A stretch of DNA of 64,000 nt from an uncultured Muribaculaceae bacterium (GCA_910585285.1 CAJUDL010000006.1:1-64000); one strand, 5' to 3'; positions 44,538 to 54,747 are shown, counted from the first letter of the stretch. Notes: a model not told the origin generated them from the letters alone. A program made the numbers and translations.

Positions 44538-47500
44538 TCAATACTCGTCCCAGCTCTTAATCTTGATGTCTGAGAGTGGAATCTCACAGAAGGCGCGAAT
44601 AAAGGCTGAAGCAAGACGAGCGTTGGTAAGCAAGGGGATGTTTAGGTCGATCGCGGCGCGACGAACCTTGTAGCCGTTGCTGAGCTCTTTGGGGGTCAAA
44701 TTCTTCGGGATATTGACCACCAATTCAATCTCCTTGTTATGGAGCATTTCAAGCGCCTGTGGGTGTCTTCCGTCGCTCGGGAGGTATACTTGTATTGCCG
44801 GCACTCCATTTTCCGCTAAAAAGCGTTGTGTGCCCTCTGTGGCGTATATTACATAGCCCTTACGATGGAGCATTCTCGCCGGTTCGAGAAGATCGACCTT
44901 CGAACGGGCTGTTCCTCCGCTTATCAAGACTGTTTTCTTTGGTATCGTATAACCTACGGAAAGCATCGCCTTCAGAATTGCCTCAGATGTGTCATCTCCG
45001 ATACATCCGACCTCACCTGTTGACGACATATCCACGCCAAGCACGGGATCCGCTCCCTGCAGACGGGAGAAGGAGAACTGTGATGCCTTGATACCTACAT
45101 AGTCGAGATCAAAGGCTGATTTAGCAGGTTTGTCAACGTTCAGACCAAGCATCACGCGAGTGGCAGTATCGATAAAGTTCTGTTTGGAAACCTTGGAAAC
45201 GAAGGGGAAGCTGCGCGATGCTCTCAGGTTACATTCAATCACCTTGATATCGTTGTCTTTTGCAAGGAACTGGATGTTGAATGGTCCGGAAATATGGAGT
45301 GCTGCAGCGATACGCCCTGAAATCTTCTTGATTCGGCGCATTGTCTCCACATAGAGTTTCTGAGGCGGGAACTGGATGGTTGCGTCTCCGGAGTGCACAC
45401 CGGCAAACTCAATGTGTTCGGAAATCGCGTAGAGCTTAATGTCTCCGTTCTGAGCCACTGCATCCATCTCTATCTCTTTCGCTCCCTGGATGAATTCGGT
45501 AACAACCACAGGATGCTGTTTCGAAACGTTCGCCGCCAACTTGAGGAATCGCTGAAGCTCATCCTCGTTGGAACATACGTTCATCGCAGCTCCGGAAAGC
45601 ACGTATGAAGGACGCACAAGCACCGGGAAACCAACCTCCTCCACAAAGAGATCGATATCCGCCATTGACGTTAGCTCGCGCCAGCGAGGTTGATCAACGC
45701 CGATAGAGTCGCAAAGAGAGGAAAACTTATTGCGGTCTTCCGCATTATCGATATCCTTTGCCTGAGTGCCGAGAATGTTGACATTCGCGGCATCGAGACG
45801 CATGGCGAGATTGTTAGGAATCTGACCACCGGTAGAAAGGATTACACCGTGAGGCACCTCAAGTTCGAGAATATCCATCACACGCTCATATGTAAGCTCG
45901 TCGAAATAGAGACGCTCACACATGTCGTAATCGGTCGATACAGTCTCCGGGTTATAATTTATCATCACAGGGCGATAACCGGCTTCAGCTACGGTCATAA
46001 GGGCATTCACACCGCACCAGTCGAACTCCACGGAACTTCCGATACGATAAGCACCCGAACCAAGGACCACAACCGAACGTTTGTCGCCGAGGTATTTCAC
46101 ATCATTCTGCGCACCGTTGTATGTGAGGTATAGATAATTTGTCTGTGCGGGATATTCAGCCGCAAGAGTGTCTATCTGTTTAACTACCGGACGAATGCCA
46201 CGACGCAGACGATCGGCACGCACGATATTCGAAAGCTCTGCGCTGCGGCGGTTCATATCCTCGCCCCAGAGAGCGCGTCCAATCTGGAAATCGCTGAATC
46301 CCTGACTCTTCGCACGCTTCATCAGTTCATCTGAAACCTCTTCGAGCGAAGAGAGCGATTCAAGCTCACGGCAGGTATTGAAAACGATCTGCAGTTTCTC
46401 AAGAAACCAGCGGTCGATCTTTGTCAATTCATGAATTCTGTCTACTGTATACCCTTTGCGGAACGCCTCTTCGATTACGAATATTCGTTTATCCGTAGGT
46501 TCGCTGAGAGATTTGTCGATATCATCAATCTTGATAGGTTTGTTCTCCACGAATCCGTGCATTCCCTGACCTATCATACGAAGTCCTTTCTGAATCACCT
46601 CCTCGAATGTGCGGCCTATCGCCATCACCTCTCCTACGGATTTCATAGAACTACCGATTTCGCGACGCACACCATGGAATTTACCAAGGTCCCAGCGCGG
46701 AATCTTGCAGACGATATAATCGAGTGCCGGCTCAAAGAAGGCAGAAGTTGAGCGTGTCACAGAGTTCTTAAGGTCAAAAAGACCATAGCCGAGACCCAAC
46801 TTTGCTGCGACGAAAGCCAAAGGATATCCTGTAGCTTTTGATGCCAACGCCGAAGAGCGGGAGAGTCGGGCATTGACCTCGATCACTCGGTAATCCATAG
46901 ATTCGGGGTCGAAAGCATACTGCACGTTGCACTCACCTACGATTCCGATGTGACGGATGATCTTGATAGCGAGCTTGCGCAGCATATGATAGTCTTCATT
47001 TGAAAGAGTCTGCGAAGGCGCCACTACGATACTCTCACCGGTATGGATGCCGAGGGGGTCGAAGTTCTCCATATTGCAGACGGTGATACAGTTGTCGAAA
47101 CGGTCGCGCACCACCTCATATTCTACTTCCTTCCACCCTTTGAGACTCTTCTCTACCAATACCTGCGGAGAGAAGGAGAGTGCCTGCTCCACGAGCGAGA
47201 TCAACTCCTCGCGATTGTCGCAGAAACCGCTGCCAAGACCACCGAGAGCGTATGCCGCGCGGATGATGACAGGATATCCGAGACGGTCGGCAGCCACAAG
47301 AGCAGCTTCAACCGATTCCACTGCCTCACTCTTGATTGTCTTTACATCTATCTCGTCGAGCTTCTTGACGAAGAGCTCACGGTCTTCAGTATCCATAATG
47401 GCGCGTACCGGCGTGCCAAGCACCTTGACATCGTATTTCTCCAGAACACCGGATTCGTAGAGTTTCACTCCACAGTTGAGCGCCGTCTGACCCCCGAAAG

Positions 47501-47753
47501 CGAGAAAGATACCGTCGGGACGCTCTTTCTCGATCACCTTCTCCACGAAATAGGGGGTGACGGGAAGGAAATATATCTTATCTGCAAAACCCTCCGAAGT
47601 CTGCACGGTGGCGATGTTGGGGTTGATCAACACCGTCTCGATGCTCTCCTCCTTCATGGCTTTGAGAGCCTGTGAGCCACTATAGTCGAATTCGCCGGCC
47701 TCACCAATCTTAAGAGCGCCGGAACCTAAAAATAGAACTTTCTTTATATCCAT
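44538..47753 (-). CDS. carB: carbamoyl-phosphate synthase large subunit
   Basis: Makes carbamoyl phosphate from bicarbonate, ammonia (from CarA) and two ATP, for pyrimidine and arginine synthesis. The 1071-residue chain shows the two homologous ATP-grasp halves (VLFLGSGALKIGEAGEFDYSG and VVLGSGAYRIGSSVEFDWCG), an oligomerisation domain and a C-terminal MGS-like allosteric domain (VLISGGTARSKVDLLEPARML). The ATG at 47753 starts 1 bp after the carA stop. Confidence 0.96.
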   Translation of the reverse strand: MDIKKVLFLGSGALKIGEAGEFDYSGSQALKAMKEESIETVLINPNIATVQTSEGFADKIYFLPVTPYFVEKVIEKERPDGIFLAFGGQTALNCGVKLYESGVLEKYDVKVLGTPVRAIMDTEDRELFVKKLDEIDVKTIKSEAVESVEAALVAADRLGYPVIIRAAYALGGLGSGFCDNREELISLVEQALSFSPQVLVEKSLKGWKEVEYEVVRDRFDNCITVCNMENFDPLGIHTGESIVVAPSQTLSNEDYHMLRKLAIKIIRHIGIVGECNVQYAFDPESMDYRVIEVNARLSRSSALASKATGYPLAFVAAKLGLGYGLFDLKNSVTRSTSAFFEPALDYIVCKIPRWDLGKFHGVRREIGSSMKSVGEVMAIGRTFEEVIQKGLRMIGQGMHGFVENKPIKIDDIDKSLSEPTDKRIFVIEEAFRKGYTVDRIHELTKIDRWFLEKLQIVFNTCRELESLSSLEEVSDELMKRAKSQGFSDFQIGRALWGEDMNRRSAELSNIVRADRLRRGIRPVVKQIDTLAAEYPAQTNYLYLTYNGAQNDVKYLGDKRSVVVLGSGAYRIGSSVEFDWCGVNALMTVAEAGYRPVMINYNPETVSTDYDMCERLYFDELTYERVMDILELEVPHGVILSTGGQIPNNLAMRLDAANVNILGTQAKDIDNAEDRNKFSSLCDSIGVDQPRWRELTSMADIDLFVEEVGFPVLVRPSYVLSGAAMNVCSNEDELQRFLKLAANVSKQHPVVVTEFIQGAKEIEMDAVAQNGDIKLYAISEHIEFAGVHSGDATIQFPPQKLYVETMRRIKKISGRIAAALHISGPFNIQFLAKDNDIKVIECNLRASRSFPFVSKVSKQNFIDTATRVMLGLNVDKPAKSAFDLDYVGIKASQFSFSRLQGADPVLGVDMSSTGEVGCIGDDTSEAILKAMLSVGYTIPKKTVLISGGTARSKVDLLEPARMLHRKGYVIYATEGTQRFLAENGVPAIQVYLPSDGRHPQALEMLHNKEIELVVNIPKNLTPKELSNGYKVRRAAIDLNIPLLTNARLASAFIRAFCEIPLSDIKIKSWDEY

Positions 47754-47754
47754 G

Positions 47755-48831
47755 TCACAACAATGCAATAAACTCATCAAATATGAATTCCGTATCTTTC
47801 GGACCGCTGCTGGCTTCCGGATGGAACTGAGCGGAGAAGAAAGGTTTTGACTTGTGACGGATGCCTTCGTTGGTGCCGTCGTTCATATTGATGAAATGTG
47901 GTTCCCAGTCGGAGGGAATGGTATTGTTATCCACAGCGAAGCCATGATTCTGCGAAGTGATGAAACAACGCTCAGTGCCGCTCAGGCGCACAGGCTGGTT
48001 ATGGCTGCGGTGTCCGTATTTGAGTTTATAGATCTTGGCTCCGGCAGCTTTGCTCAGCAGTTGGTTGCCCATGCAGATGCCGCAGATCGGTTTGCCGATC
48101 TCGAATGCCTTACGGATATTCTCTACTGTCTTTTCAGCAAACTCCGGGCTTCCGGGACCATTGCTGATAAAGAGACCGTCATAGGGGATCTGAGTGAAGT
48201 CATAATCCCAGGGCACGAGCGTCACTCTCACTCCGCGACGCGTGAGGCAGCGGATGATGTTGTATTTCGTGCCGCAGTCTACAAGCACTACCCTCTTTTC
48301 GCCCTCGCCGAATTCCTTCACCTCACGGGTGCTGACCTTGGCGATAAGATTCTCCTTGTTGGGATCATGGAATTCGATATCCTCTCCCCCTTCAAACGTG
48401 ATCTTACCAAGCATCGAGCCCTTGTCGCGGAGCAGTTTGGTGAGCGCACGGGTGTCAATACCATATATACCCGGGATTTTCTCATCCTTCAGCCAGTCGG
48501 CAAGAGAACGGGTTGCCTGCCAGTGGCTCGGCACCCAACTGTAATCCTGGCATACGATAGCCTCGCAATGTATGCGCGAAGACTCGAAATAGTCACTCAC
48601 ATTCGCCTCTGTGCTTTTTTCAGCCGAGGGAACTCCGTAATTGCCGAGAATGGGGTAGGTAGTGACAAGAATTTGTCCTTCATAAGAAGGGTCGGTGAGG
48701 CTTTCGGGATAGCCAGTCATGGCAGTGTTGAAAACAACCTCGCCGGCGCATGGATTTTCATAACCGAAGGAGAACCCTTCGAACTTGGAGCCGTCTTCAA
48801 GAGTGAGCACGGCTTTTCTGGAATCTTGCAT
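47755..48831 (-). CDS. carA: carbamoyl-phosphate synthase small subunit
   Basis: Glutamine amidotransferase subunit feeding ammonia to CarB. The N-terminal CPSase domain (GEVVFNTAMTGYPESLTDPSY) is followed by a class I GATase domain with PICGICMGNQLLSKA (nucleophile Cys) and the His/Glu pair in SAQFHPEASSGP. Two starts are possible: ATG at 48840 (MNTMQDS) or ATG at 48831 (MQDSRKAVL). The promoter at 48849-48880 predicts a start of transcription near 48842, so 48831 is preferred to leave some leader. Confidence 0.95.
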   Translation of the reverse strand: MQDSRKAVLTLEDGSKFEGFSFGYENPCAGEVVFNTAMTGYPESLTDPSYEGQILVTTYPILGNYGVPSAEKSTEANVSDYFESSRIHCEAIVCQDYSWVPSHWQATRSLADWLKDEKIPGIYGIDTRALTKLLRDKGSMLGKITFEGGEDIEFHDPNKENLIAKVSTREVKEFGEGEKRVVLVDCGTKYNIIRCLTRRGVRVTLVPWDYDFTQIPYDGLFISNGPGSPEFAEKTVENIRKAFEIGKPICGICMGNQLLSKAAGAKIYKLKYGHRSHNQPVRLSGTERCFITSQNHGFAVDNNTIPSDWEPHFINMNDGTNEGIRHKSKPFFSAQFHPEASSGPKDTEFIFDEFIALL

Positions 48832-48848
48832 CGTGTTCATTTTGCGTA

Positions 48849-48880
48849 CAAAGTTACACAGAATCCCAATAATTAACAAA
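48849..48880 (-). promoter_or_regulatory. carAB promoter
   Basis: On the minus strand TTTG (48877-48880) is followed after 20 nt by TAACTTTG (48849-48856), a full match to the Bacteroidota pattern. The predicted transcript start lies within a few bases of the carA start codon. Confidence 0.65.
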
Positions 48881-48919
48881 CGGATTATTAAAAATTTTTA
48901 AGCAATCGTTCCCGCAAAA

Positions 48920-50098
48920 TCAGTAGTTCATTCCAAACGTCCAAAGAGGTACGATGTCACTGGAACCATATTCTATGTCATCTCTTACTACGATGCCTTT
49001 CTTTGCTTTTGCAAGCTGCGCTCTCCCTTTGTTTGCGCCACCAACTTCATAAGTAATGCCGTTAATTTCAAAATCTGATATTTTTGATGCTTGAACAAGG
49101 TTCTTAACCCGTGTTTGATTGAAAAAGAATGTCTCTCTCAGATTACCGATATTGGGACTTCCGCCTGCTAATACCGTCATCAAATTAGGATTGTCGATAA
49201 ACACTTTCTCTACCTTCCCGAGATTCCTCATGCCCGATGTAGAATCCCTCAGCTGTGAAATCATCCCCGCTTTTTCCAGATATACCAGGTAATCCGGCAC
49301 ATCATTCTTGCTAATCTTTAATTCCACGCTTAGATTCAACATATTAGGTTTATATGGAGCACTCTCGGAAATAATCATCATCATCTGTTTCAACTTACGC
49401 ACCGTTGAGGGCGTCATATTGGCAAAGGTAGGAATATCAACCTCTATCGTTTCCGAGAAGATCTGTTGCATTCGGATATCAAACCGGGGTAGCTGACCGA
49501 AAGGATAATATCCATTAGCCAGATATTTTCTAAAATAGGGTAGTGGATGAAAGTCCATGTTATACTCAATCCTATTTTCAGTTATATCTTCTATTGAATA
49601 TGCCGGTAAAGATATGTCTTCAAACATTTCAAGATACTCCCTGAATGACAGACCCTGCATATCAAACATAATTGCCCTTCGACTTAAATCTGCACCCCCT
49701 TTCTTTATATCAAGAATGGAGCTTCCTGTAAATATGATTTTAAGATTAGGATGAGAATCATAAATCTGTTTCAACTCTCTTGACCATCCATGATACTTAT
49801 GAATTTCATCTATGACAAGACGTTTACCACCTTCAGCTATAAACGAGTCTGCCAGATCAGTGAGAGTATGATTGGCAAAATAGCTGTGATCGGCAGATAC
49901 ATAAAGCTGGATATAATCGTCTTTCTGTTCTTTTAATATCTGTTGCTTCACAAGCGTACTTTTTCCAACTCCACGAGGTCCGACAAGACCTATCATTCTG
50001 TCATTCCAGGGAATTTCAGAAACCATGTAACGTTCAAATTTCGTGGGAGTAGCGGCAAGCTCCTCTCTCATAAAATTGATAAGTCTCAGATCAATCAT
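48920..50098 (-). CDS. AAA_14/DUF4143 family ATPase
   Basis: A 392-residue ATPase of the family with an N-terminal AAA_14 domain (Walker A GLVGPRGVGKSTLVKQ at about 38-53; Walker B KRLVIDEIHKY; sensor IIFTGSSILD) and a C-terminal DUF4143 nuclease-like/winged-helix region. These are frequent, multi-copy accessory genes in Bacteroidales with no settled function. It sits between carAB and pyrC without metabolic relation and is followed upstream by a perfect 34-bp inverted repeat, suggesting a mobile or selfish unit. Confidence 0.85.
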   Translation of the reverse strand: MIDLRLINFMREELAATPTKFERYMVSEIPWNDRMIGLVGPRGVGKSTLVKQQILKEQKDDYIQLYVSADHSYFANHTLTDLADSFIAEGGKRLVIDEIHKYHGWSRELKQIYDSHPNLKIIFTGSSILDIKKGGADLSRRAIMFDMQGLSFREYLEMFEDISLPAYSIEDITENRIEYNMDFHPLPYFRKYLANGYYPFGQLPRFDIRMQQIFSETIEVDIPTFANMTPSTVRKLKQMMMIISESAPYKPNMLNLSVELKISKNDVPDYLVYLEKAGMISQLRDSTSGMRNLGKVEKVFIDNPNLMTVLAGGSPNIGNLRETFFFNQTRVKNLVQASKISDFEINGITYEVGGANKGRAQLAKAKKGIVVRDDIEYGSSDIVPLWTFGMNY

Positions 50099-50184
50099 AA
50101 GCGATTATTTTTAACAGCTTCCAAGTAAGTAACAAAACTTCAAGCTGCGAATTACTTTTAGATTTTTATATTAGAACACGCAAA

Positions 50185-50254
50185 TTTAATAAAAATCCCT
50201 TTAAAAAGTGACATTTTTCTAAAAATGTCACTTTTTAAAGGGATTTTTATTAAA
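50185..50254. repeat. perfect 34-bp inverted repeat
   Basis: Arms 50185-50218 and 50221-50254 are exact complements separated by 2 nt (CT), a 70-bp near-perfect palindrome containing CCCTTTAAAAAGTGACATT. It lies between the divergent AAA_14 ATPase gene and pyrC, 17 bp before the pyrC -33 element. It could be an operator, the end structure of a mobile unit, or a cruciform. Confidence 0.85.
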
Positions 50255-50271
50255 GAATAGTGAAAATAAAT

Positions 50272-50302
50272 TTTGCATCTCGCGAAATATAAGTTAATTT
50301 TG
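50272..50302 (+). promoter_or_regulatory. pyr operon promoter
   Basis: TTTG (50272-50275), 19 nt, then TAATTTTG (50295-50302). Transcription would start about 12 bp before the pyrC ATG at 50322. Confidence 0.65.
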
Positions 50303-50321
50303 CAGAGTATTAGCTACTCTC

Positions 50322-51596
50322 ATGAAAACAATACTGATAAAAAAAGCTCTGCTGTCCCCTTCCGGCAAGGAGGGAACAGTGGATATTCTCATATCCGGAG
50401 GGAAAATAGTCGAGATTGCTCCGCATATCGATTCTCCGCAGGATTGCTGCGAAATTTGCGCGGATGGTCTCACCGTTATCCCCGGGCTTGTGGATGTGCA
50501 TGTGCATCTCCGTGAGCCCGGTTTTTCATATAAGGAGACGATTGCAACAGGTACGGCAGCGGCAGCAGCCGGCGGATTCACCACTGTCTGCCCTATGCCA
50601 AACCTCAATCCGGCTCCCGATTCTCCGGAAAATCTCGAACGCCAGCTCGAAATCATACGCAAAGACGCGAAAGTCGAAACCATACCCTACGCCACCATCA
50701 CCCGTTCGCGGTTAGGCGAGGAGCCGGTGGATTATGCCGCCCTCACCCCTTTTGTAGCCGGTTTTTCCGACGATGGCTCAGGCGTGCAGGATGAGGAGGC
50801 GATGCGCATAGCTATGCAGGGGATTGCCAAGACAGGCAAAATACTTGCCGCGCACTGCGAAGTCAATTCCCTCCTCCGCAAGGGATATATCCACGATGGA
50901 GAATACGCCCGCGCTCATGGTCATCGCGGCATCTGCTCAGAAAGCGAATGGCGTGAGATAGAACGAGACATCAGACTCTCCGAAGAAACCGGTTGCCGCC
51001 TCCACATCTGCCATATATCCACGGCTGAAAGCGTCGACCTGATACGCAGCGCAAAAGAAAGAGGAGTGAATGTTACTTGCGAAACGGGTCCTCACTATCT
51101 TGCATTCTGCGATGAAGACATGCAGGAGAACGGGCGTTTCAAAATGAATCCACCATTGCGTGCACGTCGCGACATGGAAGCGCTACGCGCCGGCGCCGCA
51201 GACGGCACTATCGACGTGATCGCCACAGACCATGCCCCACATTCAGCGGAAGAGAAATCGAAAGGTCTGGAGAAAAGCGCCATGGGCGTGGTCGGACTGG
51301 AAATATCTCTGGCAGCAGTCTACACCTACATGGTGAAAACAGGCATTATCTCTTTCGACCGCATGATAGAGATGATGGCAACAGCACCGCGCCGCCTATT
51401 CGGATTCGCCGGTGGATTATCTGTAGGAAACCGAGCAGACATTTCACTTGTTGATTTTAATAGGGAATGGATTGTTAATCCGGCTGATTTCCTTAGCATG
51501 GGAAAAAGCACACCCTTCGAAGGAGTAAGACTAACCGGCAAAGTTTTGCTTACAATTGCCGCAGGCACTCTTGTATACGATAATTTAGAGAAATGA
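50322..51596 (+). CDS. pyrC: dihydroorotase
   Basis: Cyclises carbamoyl-aspartate to dihydroorotate. The 424-residue protein is the class I (multifunctional-type) dihydroorotase: metal site PGLVDVHVHLREPGFSYKETI, KMNPPLR and IATDHAPHSAEEK. It is the first gene of the plus-strand pyrimidine operon; its stop overlaps the pyrK start as ATGA. Confidence 0.95.
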   Translation: MKTILIKKALLSPSGKEGTVDILISGGKIVEIAPHIDSPQDCCEICADGLTVIPGLVDVHVHLREPGFSYKETIATGTAAAAAGGFTTVCPMPNLNPAPDSPENLERQLEIIRKDAKVETIPYATITRSRLGEEPVDYAALTPFVAGFSDDGSGVQDEEAMRIAMQGIAKTGKILAAHCEVNSLLRKGYIHDGEYARAHGHRGICSESEWREIERDIRLSEETGCRLHICHISTAESVDLIRSAKERGVNVTCETGPHYLAFCDEDMQENGRFKMNPPLRARRDMEALRAGAADGTIDVIATDHAPHSAEEKSKGLEKSAMGVVGLEISLAAVYTYMVKTGIISFDRMIEMMATAPRRLFGFAGGLSVGNRADISLVDFNREWIVNPADFLSMGKSTPFEGVRLTGKVLLTIAAGTLVYDNLEK

Positions 51597-52348
51597 AAAC
51601 AGACAGACATAAACATCGATTTTTCCGCGTCCTCTCCAACCAGAAGGTTGCGGTAAAGACCTGGGAAATGGTTCTTGAAGGAGACACTTCAGATTTTACA
51701 GCCCCCGGACAGTTTGTAAACATCGCCGTCGAAGGGAAATATCTGCGCCGTCCGATTTCGGTGTGCGACATTCAGGAAGACAGGCTTATACTCCTCTATG
51801 ATGTGGTTGGAGAAGGCACGGAAGGGATGTCGGAGATGCAACCGGGGTCGACGGCAGACATTCTCACCGGTCTCGGCAATGGATTCAATCTTTCCGCAGC
51901 CACTGAGAAACCCTTGTTGGTAGGCGGTGGGATAGGGTGCGCTCCCCTACTCCAGCTCGCACGCATGCTTTGCGCCGAAGGGAAACGCCCCATCGTGGTT
52001 CTCGGTTTCAACACCGCTGCCGACGTGGTCTTGAAAAAGGATTTCGTAGCCTTGGGTCTTGAAGTCTACATCTCCACAGCCGACGGCACGGAAGGCACAC
52101 GAGGTTTCGTGACACACGCCATCGCAGCCAATAACCTTGATTTCGATTATTTCTACGCCTGCGGACCTCTTCCGATGCTCCGTGCGCTCTGCGAGACCAT
52201 TGAGCAGCCCGGTGAAGTGAGCCTGGAATCGCGCATGGCTTGCGGCTTCGGCATCTGCATGTGTTGCGTGCTTGAAACAAAAAGCGGTTTGAAAGGCATC
52301 TGCAAGGCAGGTCCTGTTTTCCCAAAAGATGAACTGATATGGAAATAA
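51593..52348 (+). CDS. pyrK: dihydroorotate dehydrogenase B electron-transfer subunit
   Basis: FAD and [2Fe-2S] subunit that passes electrons from dihydroorotate oxidation to NAD. The 251-residue protein has the ferredoxin-reductase FAD motif YLRRPISVCD, the nucleotide-binding GGGIGCAPLLQLAR and the C-terminal cluster cysteines in ACGFGICMCCVLETKSG and GICKAGPVF. It overlaps pyrD by 10 bp. Confidence 0.95.
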   Translation: MKTDRHKHRFFRVLSNQKVAVKTWEMVLEGDTSDFTAPGQFVNIAVEGKYLRRPISVCDIQEDRLILLYDVVGEGTEGMSEMQPGSTADILTGLGNGFNLSAATEKPLLVGGGIGCAPLLQLARMLCAEGKRPIVVLGFNTAADVVLKKDFVALGLEVYISTADGTEGTRGFVTHAIAANNLDFDYFYACGPLPMLRALCETIEQPGEVSLESRMACGFGICMCCVLETKSGLKGICKAGPVFPKDELIWK

Positions 52349-53262
52349 AAGATATTTCAGTAAGCCTCAGCGGTGTCGAACTTGACAACCCTGTGATTCC
52401 CGCGAGCGGATGTTTCGGTTTCGGATATGTGATGTCGGAATATTATGACCTCGACATCCTCGGCTCCATTTCAATAAAGGGCACTACCCTTTCGCCGCGT
52501 GCCGGAAATCCCCTGCCGCGCGTAGCCGAATGTCCTGACGGACTGATCAACTCCGTCGGACTCCAGAATCCCGGTGTGCACAAAGTCATCTCCGAAGAGC
52601 TGCCAAAGCTACGCAAGGTGTTCCACAAACCGATAGTAGCCAATATCAGCGGTTTTTCGATTGATGAATATATTGAAGCCTGTAGTCTTATCAACGATGC
52701 CGAACAGGTAGGCATTATCGAACTCAACGTGAGCTGCCCCAACGTGCACGGCGGAGGCATGAGCTTCGGCACTCAGGCTACATCCGTAGCGGAAGTGGTG
52801 AAAGCAGTAAAAAATGTCACCACAAAACCGCTGTATGTCAAACTCACTCCCAATGTCACCGACATTGTTACCATAGCACGCGCTGCTGAAGAGGCGGGAG
52901 CCGATGGACTCTGCCTTATCAACACCCTGCTTGGAATGAGGATAGACACCAAGACGCGCCGTCCGGTTGTGGCAAACAAAGTCGGAGGTTTCTCCGGTCC
53001 GGCAATCTTCCCTGTGGCTGTAAGAATGATCTGGCAAGTTGCTTCTGCGGTGAACATCCCCATTATCGGCTGCGGAGGCGTATCGACTGCCGACAATGTC
53101 ATAGAGATGATGATGGCGGGAGCCACAGCCGTCGAAGTCGGTTCGGCAAATCTCGTAAACCCTTACGCCTGCAAGGATATAATCGAAGCTCTTCCACAAC
53201 GCATGGAGAAGCTTGGCATCTCAAGCCTCAGAGAAATCATCGGCGTGGCAGTTGAAAAATGA
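52339..53262 (+). CDS. pyrD: dihydroorotate dehydrogenase B catalytic subunit
   Basis: Oxidises dihydroorotate to orotate. The 307-residue FMN barrel has IIELNVSCPNVHGGGMSFG (the catalytic cysteine of class 1B), PLYVKLTPNVTDI and the phosphate-binding IPIIGCGGVSTADNVIEMM. Class 1B requires PyrK, encoded just upstream in overlap. Confidence 0.95.
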   Translation: MEIKDISVSLSGVELDNPVIPASGCFGFGYVMSEYYDLDILGSISIKGTTLSPRAGNPLPRVAECPDGLINSVGLQNPGVHKVISEELPKLRKVFHKPIVANISGFSIDEYIEACSLINDAEQVGIIELNVSCPNVHGGGMSFGTQATSVAEVVKAVKNVTTKPLYVKLTPNVTDIVTIARAAEEAGADGLCLINTLLGMRIDTKTRRPVVANKVGGFSGPAIFPVAVRMIWQVASAVNIPIIGCGGVSTADNVIEMMMAGATAVEVGSANLVNPYACKDIIEALPQRMEKLGISSLREIIGVAVEK

Positions 53263-53283
53263 AATTAAACAACAACATAACAC

Positions 53284-53994
53284 ATGAACAGAGACGTAAT
53301 CATCGCCTGCGATTTTCCTAACGCAGAGGAAACACTCGCATTTCTTGATAAATTCAATGGCGAGAGCCGTAAGCCGTTCCTGAAAATCGGTATGGAACTT
53401 TATTATGGCGCCGGCAACGAGATTGTAAAGGAAATTAAACGTCGCGGACACAAGATCTTCCTCGATCTGAAGCTTCACGACATACCCAACACTGTGCGTA
53501 AGGCAATGAAAGTGCTGTCAGCCCTTGATGTTGACATGGTGAACGTTCACGCCGCCGGCACAATAGAGATGATGCGCGCCGCCAAGGAGGGGCTCACCCG
53601 CGAAGACGGCACCCGCCCACTGCTGATTGCCGTGACCCAGCTTACCAGCACATCAGAAGAGGCTATGCGCAATCAGCTTCTTATCGATGCCACAATCGGC
53701 GACACAATCATCAAATATGCCAAGAATGCTGCCGAGGCAGGTCTTGACGGCGTGGTATGCTCTCCATTGGAAGCCGGCATAGTGAAAGAGGCTTGCGGAA
53801 AAGATTTCCTTACCATCACTCCCGGCATACGCTTCGCTGATTCCGCAGCCGACGACCAGGTGAGAATCACCACTCCGGCACGCGCCCGCGAGATAGGTTC
53901 CGACTTCATCGTAGTTGGTCGTCCGATTACAGCCGCTGCAGACCCTGTAGCCGCCTATCGCCGCTGCGTCAAAGACTTTTGTGATAATGTTTAA
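53284..53994 (+). CDS. pyrF: orotidine-5'-phosphate decarboxylase
   Basis: Converts OMP to UMP. The 236-residue barrel carries [18 protein letters not shown] (catalytic Lys/Asp set of the type 1 family), [14 protein letters not shown] and [11 protein letters not shown]. The last two codons and stop (AAT GTT TAA) form the start of repeat D2, so the C-terminus is repeat-encoded. Confidence 0.95.
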   Translation: MNRDVIIACDFPNAEETLAFLDKFNGESRKPFLKIGMELYYGAGNEIVKEIKRRGHKIFLDLKLHDIPNTVRKAMKVLSALDVDMVNVHAAGTIEMMRAAKEGLTREDGTRPLLIAVTQLTSTSEEAMRNQLLIDATIGDTIIKYAKNAAEAGLDGVVCSPLEAGIVKEACGKDFLTITPGIRFADSAADDQVRITTPARAREIGSDFIVVGRPITAAADPVAAYRRCVKDFCDNV

Positions 53995-54100
53995 TGTGTA
54001 ATGTGCAATGTGCAATTCATTGCCTCCAATCATTTCACATTTAACATTAAGTCACTTGGCATCTGACATTAAACATTTAACATTAAACATTCAACATTAT
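53985..54100. repeat. TTAATGTGTAATG repeat family D, copy D2
   Basis: About 115 bp of AATGTGTAATG, ATTAAACATT and ACATTTAACATT units between pyrF and pyrE, starting inside the pyrF stop codon. A short third copy lies at 54744-54778. Confidence 0.7.
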
Positions 54101-54105
54101 CTATA

Positions 54106-54747
54106 ATGACTACTGCAGAAAACGTTGCAAGCGCACTGCTTAGAATTAAAGCCGTGTTCCTTAGCCCTGAAAAACCATTCACCTGGGCAAGCGGCATAAA
54201 GAGCCCTATCTATTGCGACAACCGTCTTATTCTTTCCGATCCGGAAGCTCGCAAGGTTGTGGAGAACGCCATCGCCGAAACCGTGAAACGTGAATTCCCG
54301 GAAGCTGAATCGCTCATGGGCACATCCACAGCCGGTATCGCCCACGCTGCAATCGCAGCATGGATCCTTGACAAACCGATGGGTTACGTGCGCGGAAGCG
54401 CTAAAGACCATGGCAGAAACAACCGCATCGAGGGTCGTCTCGATCCCGGCACAAAGGTTGTGGTGATCGAAGACCTTATCTCCACCGCCGGCAGCTGCAT
54501 CGATGTGGTAGACGCTCTGCGTGAAGCCGGTGCGGAGGTGCTTGGCGTTGTCTCCATCTTCACATACGGCATGAAGAAGGGTCTCGACCGTCTTGAGGCT
54601 GCAAACGTGAAGAACGTATCCCTCTCCAACCTTGATGCACTCTTGGAGGTTGCCGTAAAAGAGAATTACGTCTCCCCTGCCGCCAAAGACGCTATCAAGA
54701 AATTCCGCGACAACCCGTCTGATGAATCCTGGTTTGCCGCCATTTAA
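54106..54747 (+). CDS. pyrE: orotate phosphoribosyltransferase
   Basis: Adds PRPP-derived ribose phosphate to orotate, giving OMP. The 213-residue protein has FTWASGIKSPIYCDNR, TSTAGIAHAAIAAWI and the PRPP loop VVVIEDLISTAGSCID. The stop TAA is formed by a family D repeat (ATTTAACATT). Confidence 0.95.
   Translation: MTTAENVASALLRIKAVFLSPEKPFTWASGIKSPIYCDNRLILSDPEARKVVENAIAETVKREFPEAESLMGTSTAGIAHAAIAAWILDKPMGYVRGSAKDHGRNNRIEGRLDPGTKVVVIEDLISTAGSCIDVVDALREAGAEVLGVVSIFTYGMKKGLDRLEAANVKNVSLSNLDALLEVAVKENYVSPAAKDAIKKFRDNPSDESWFAAI

Noticed and set aside
47854..48876. 340-codon open frame opposite carA
   Set aside because: carA is unmistakable; the opposite frame has no domain.
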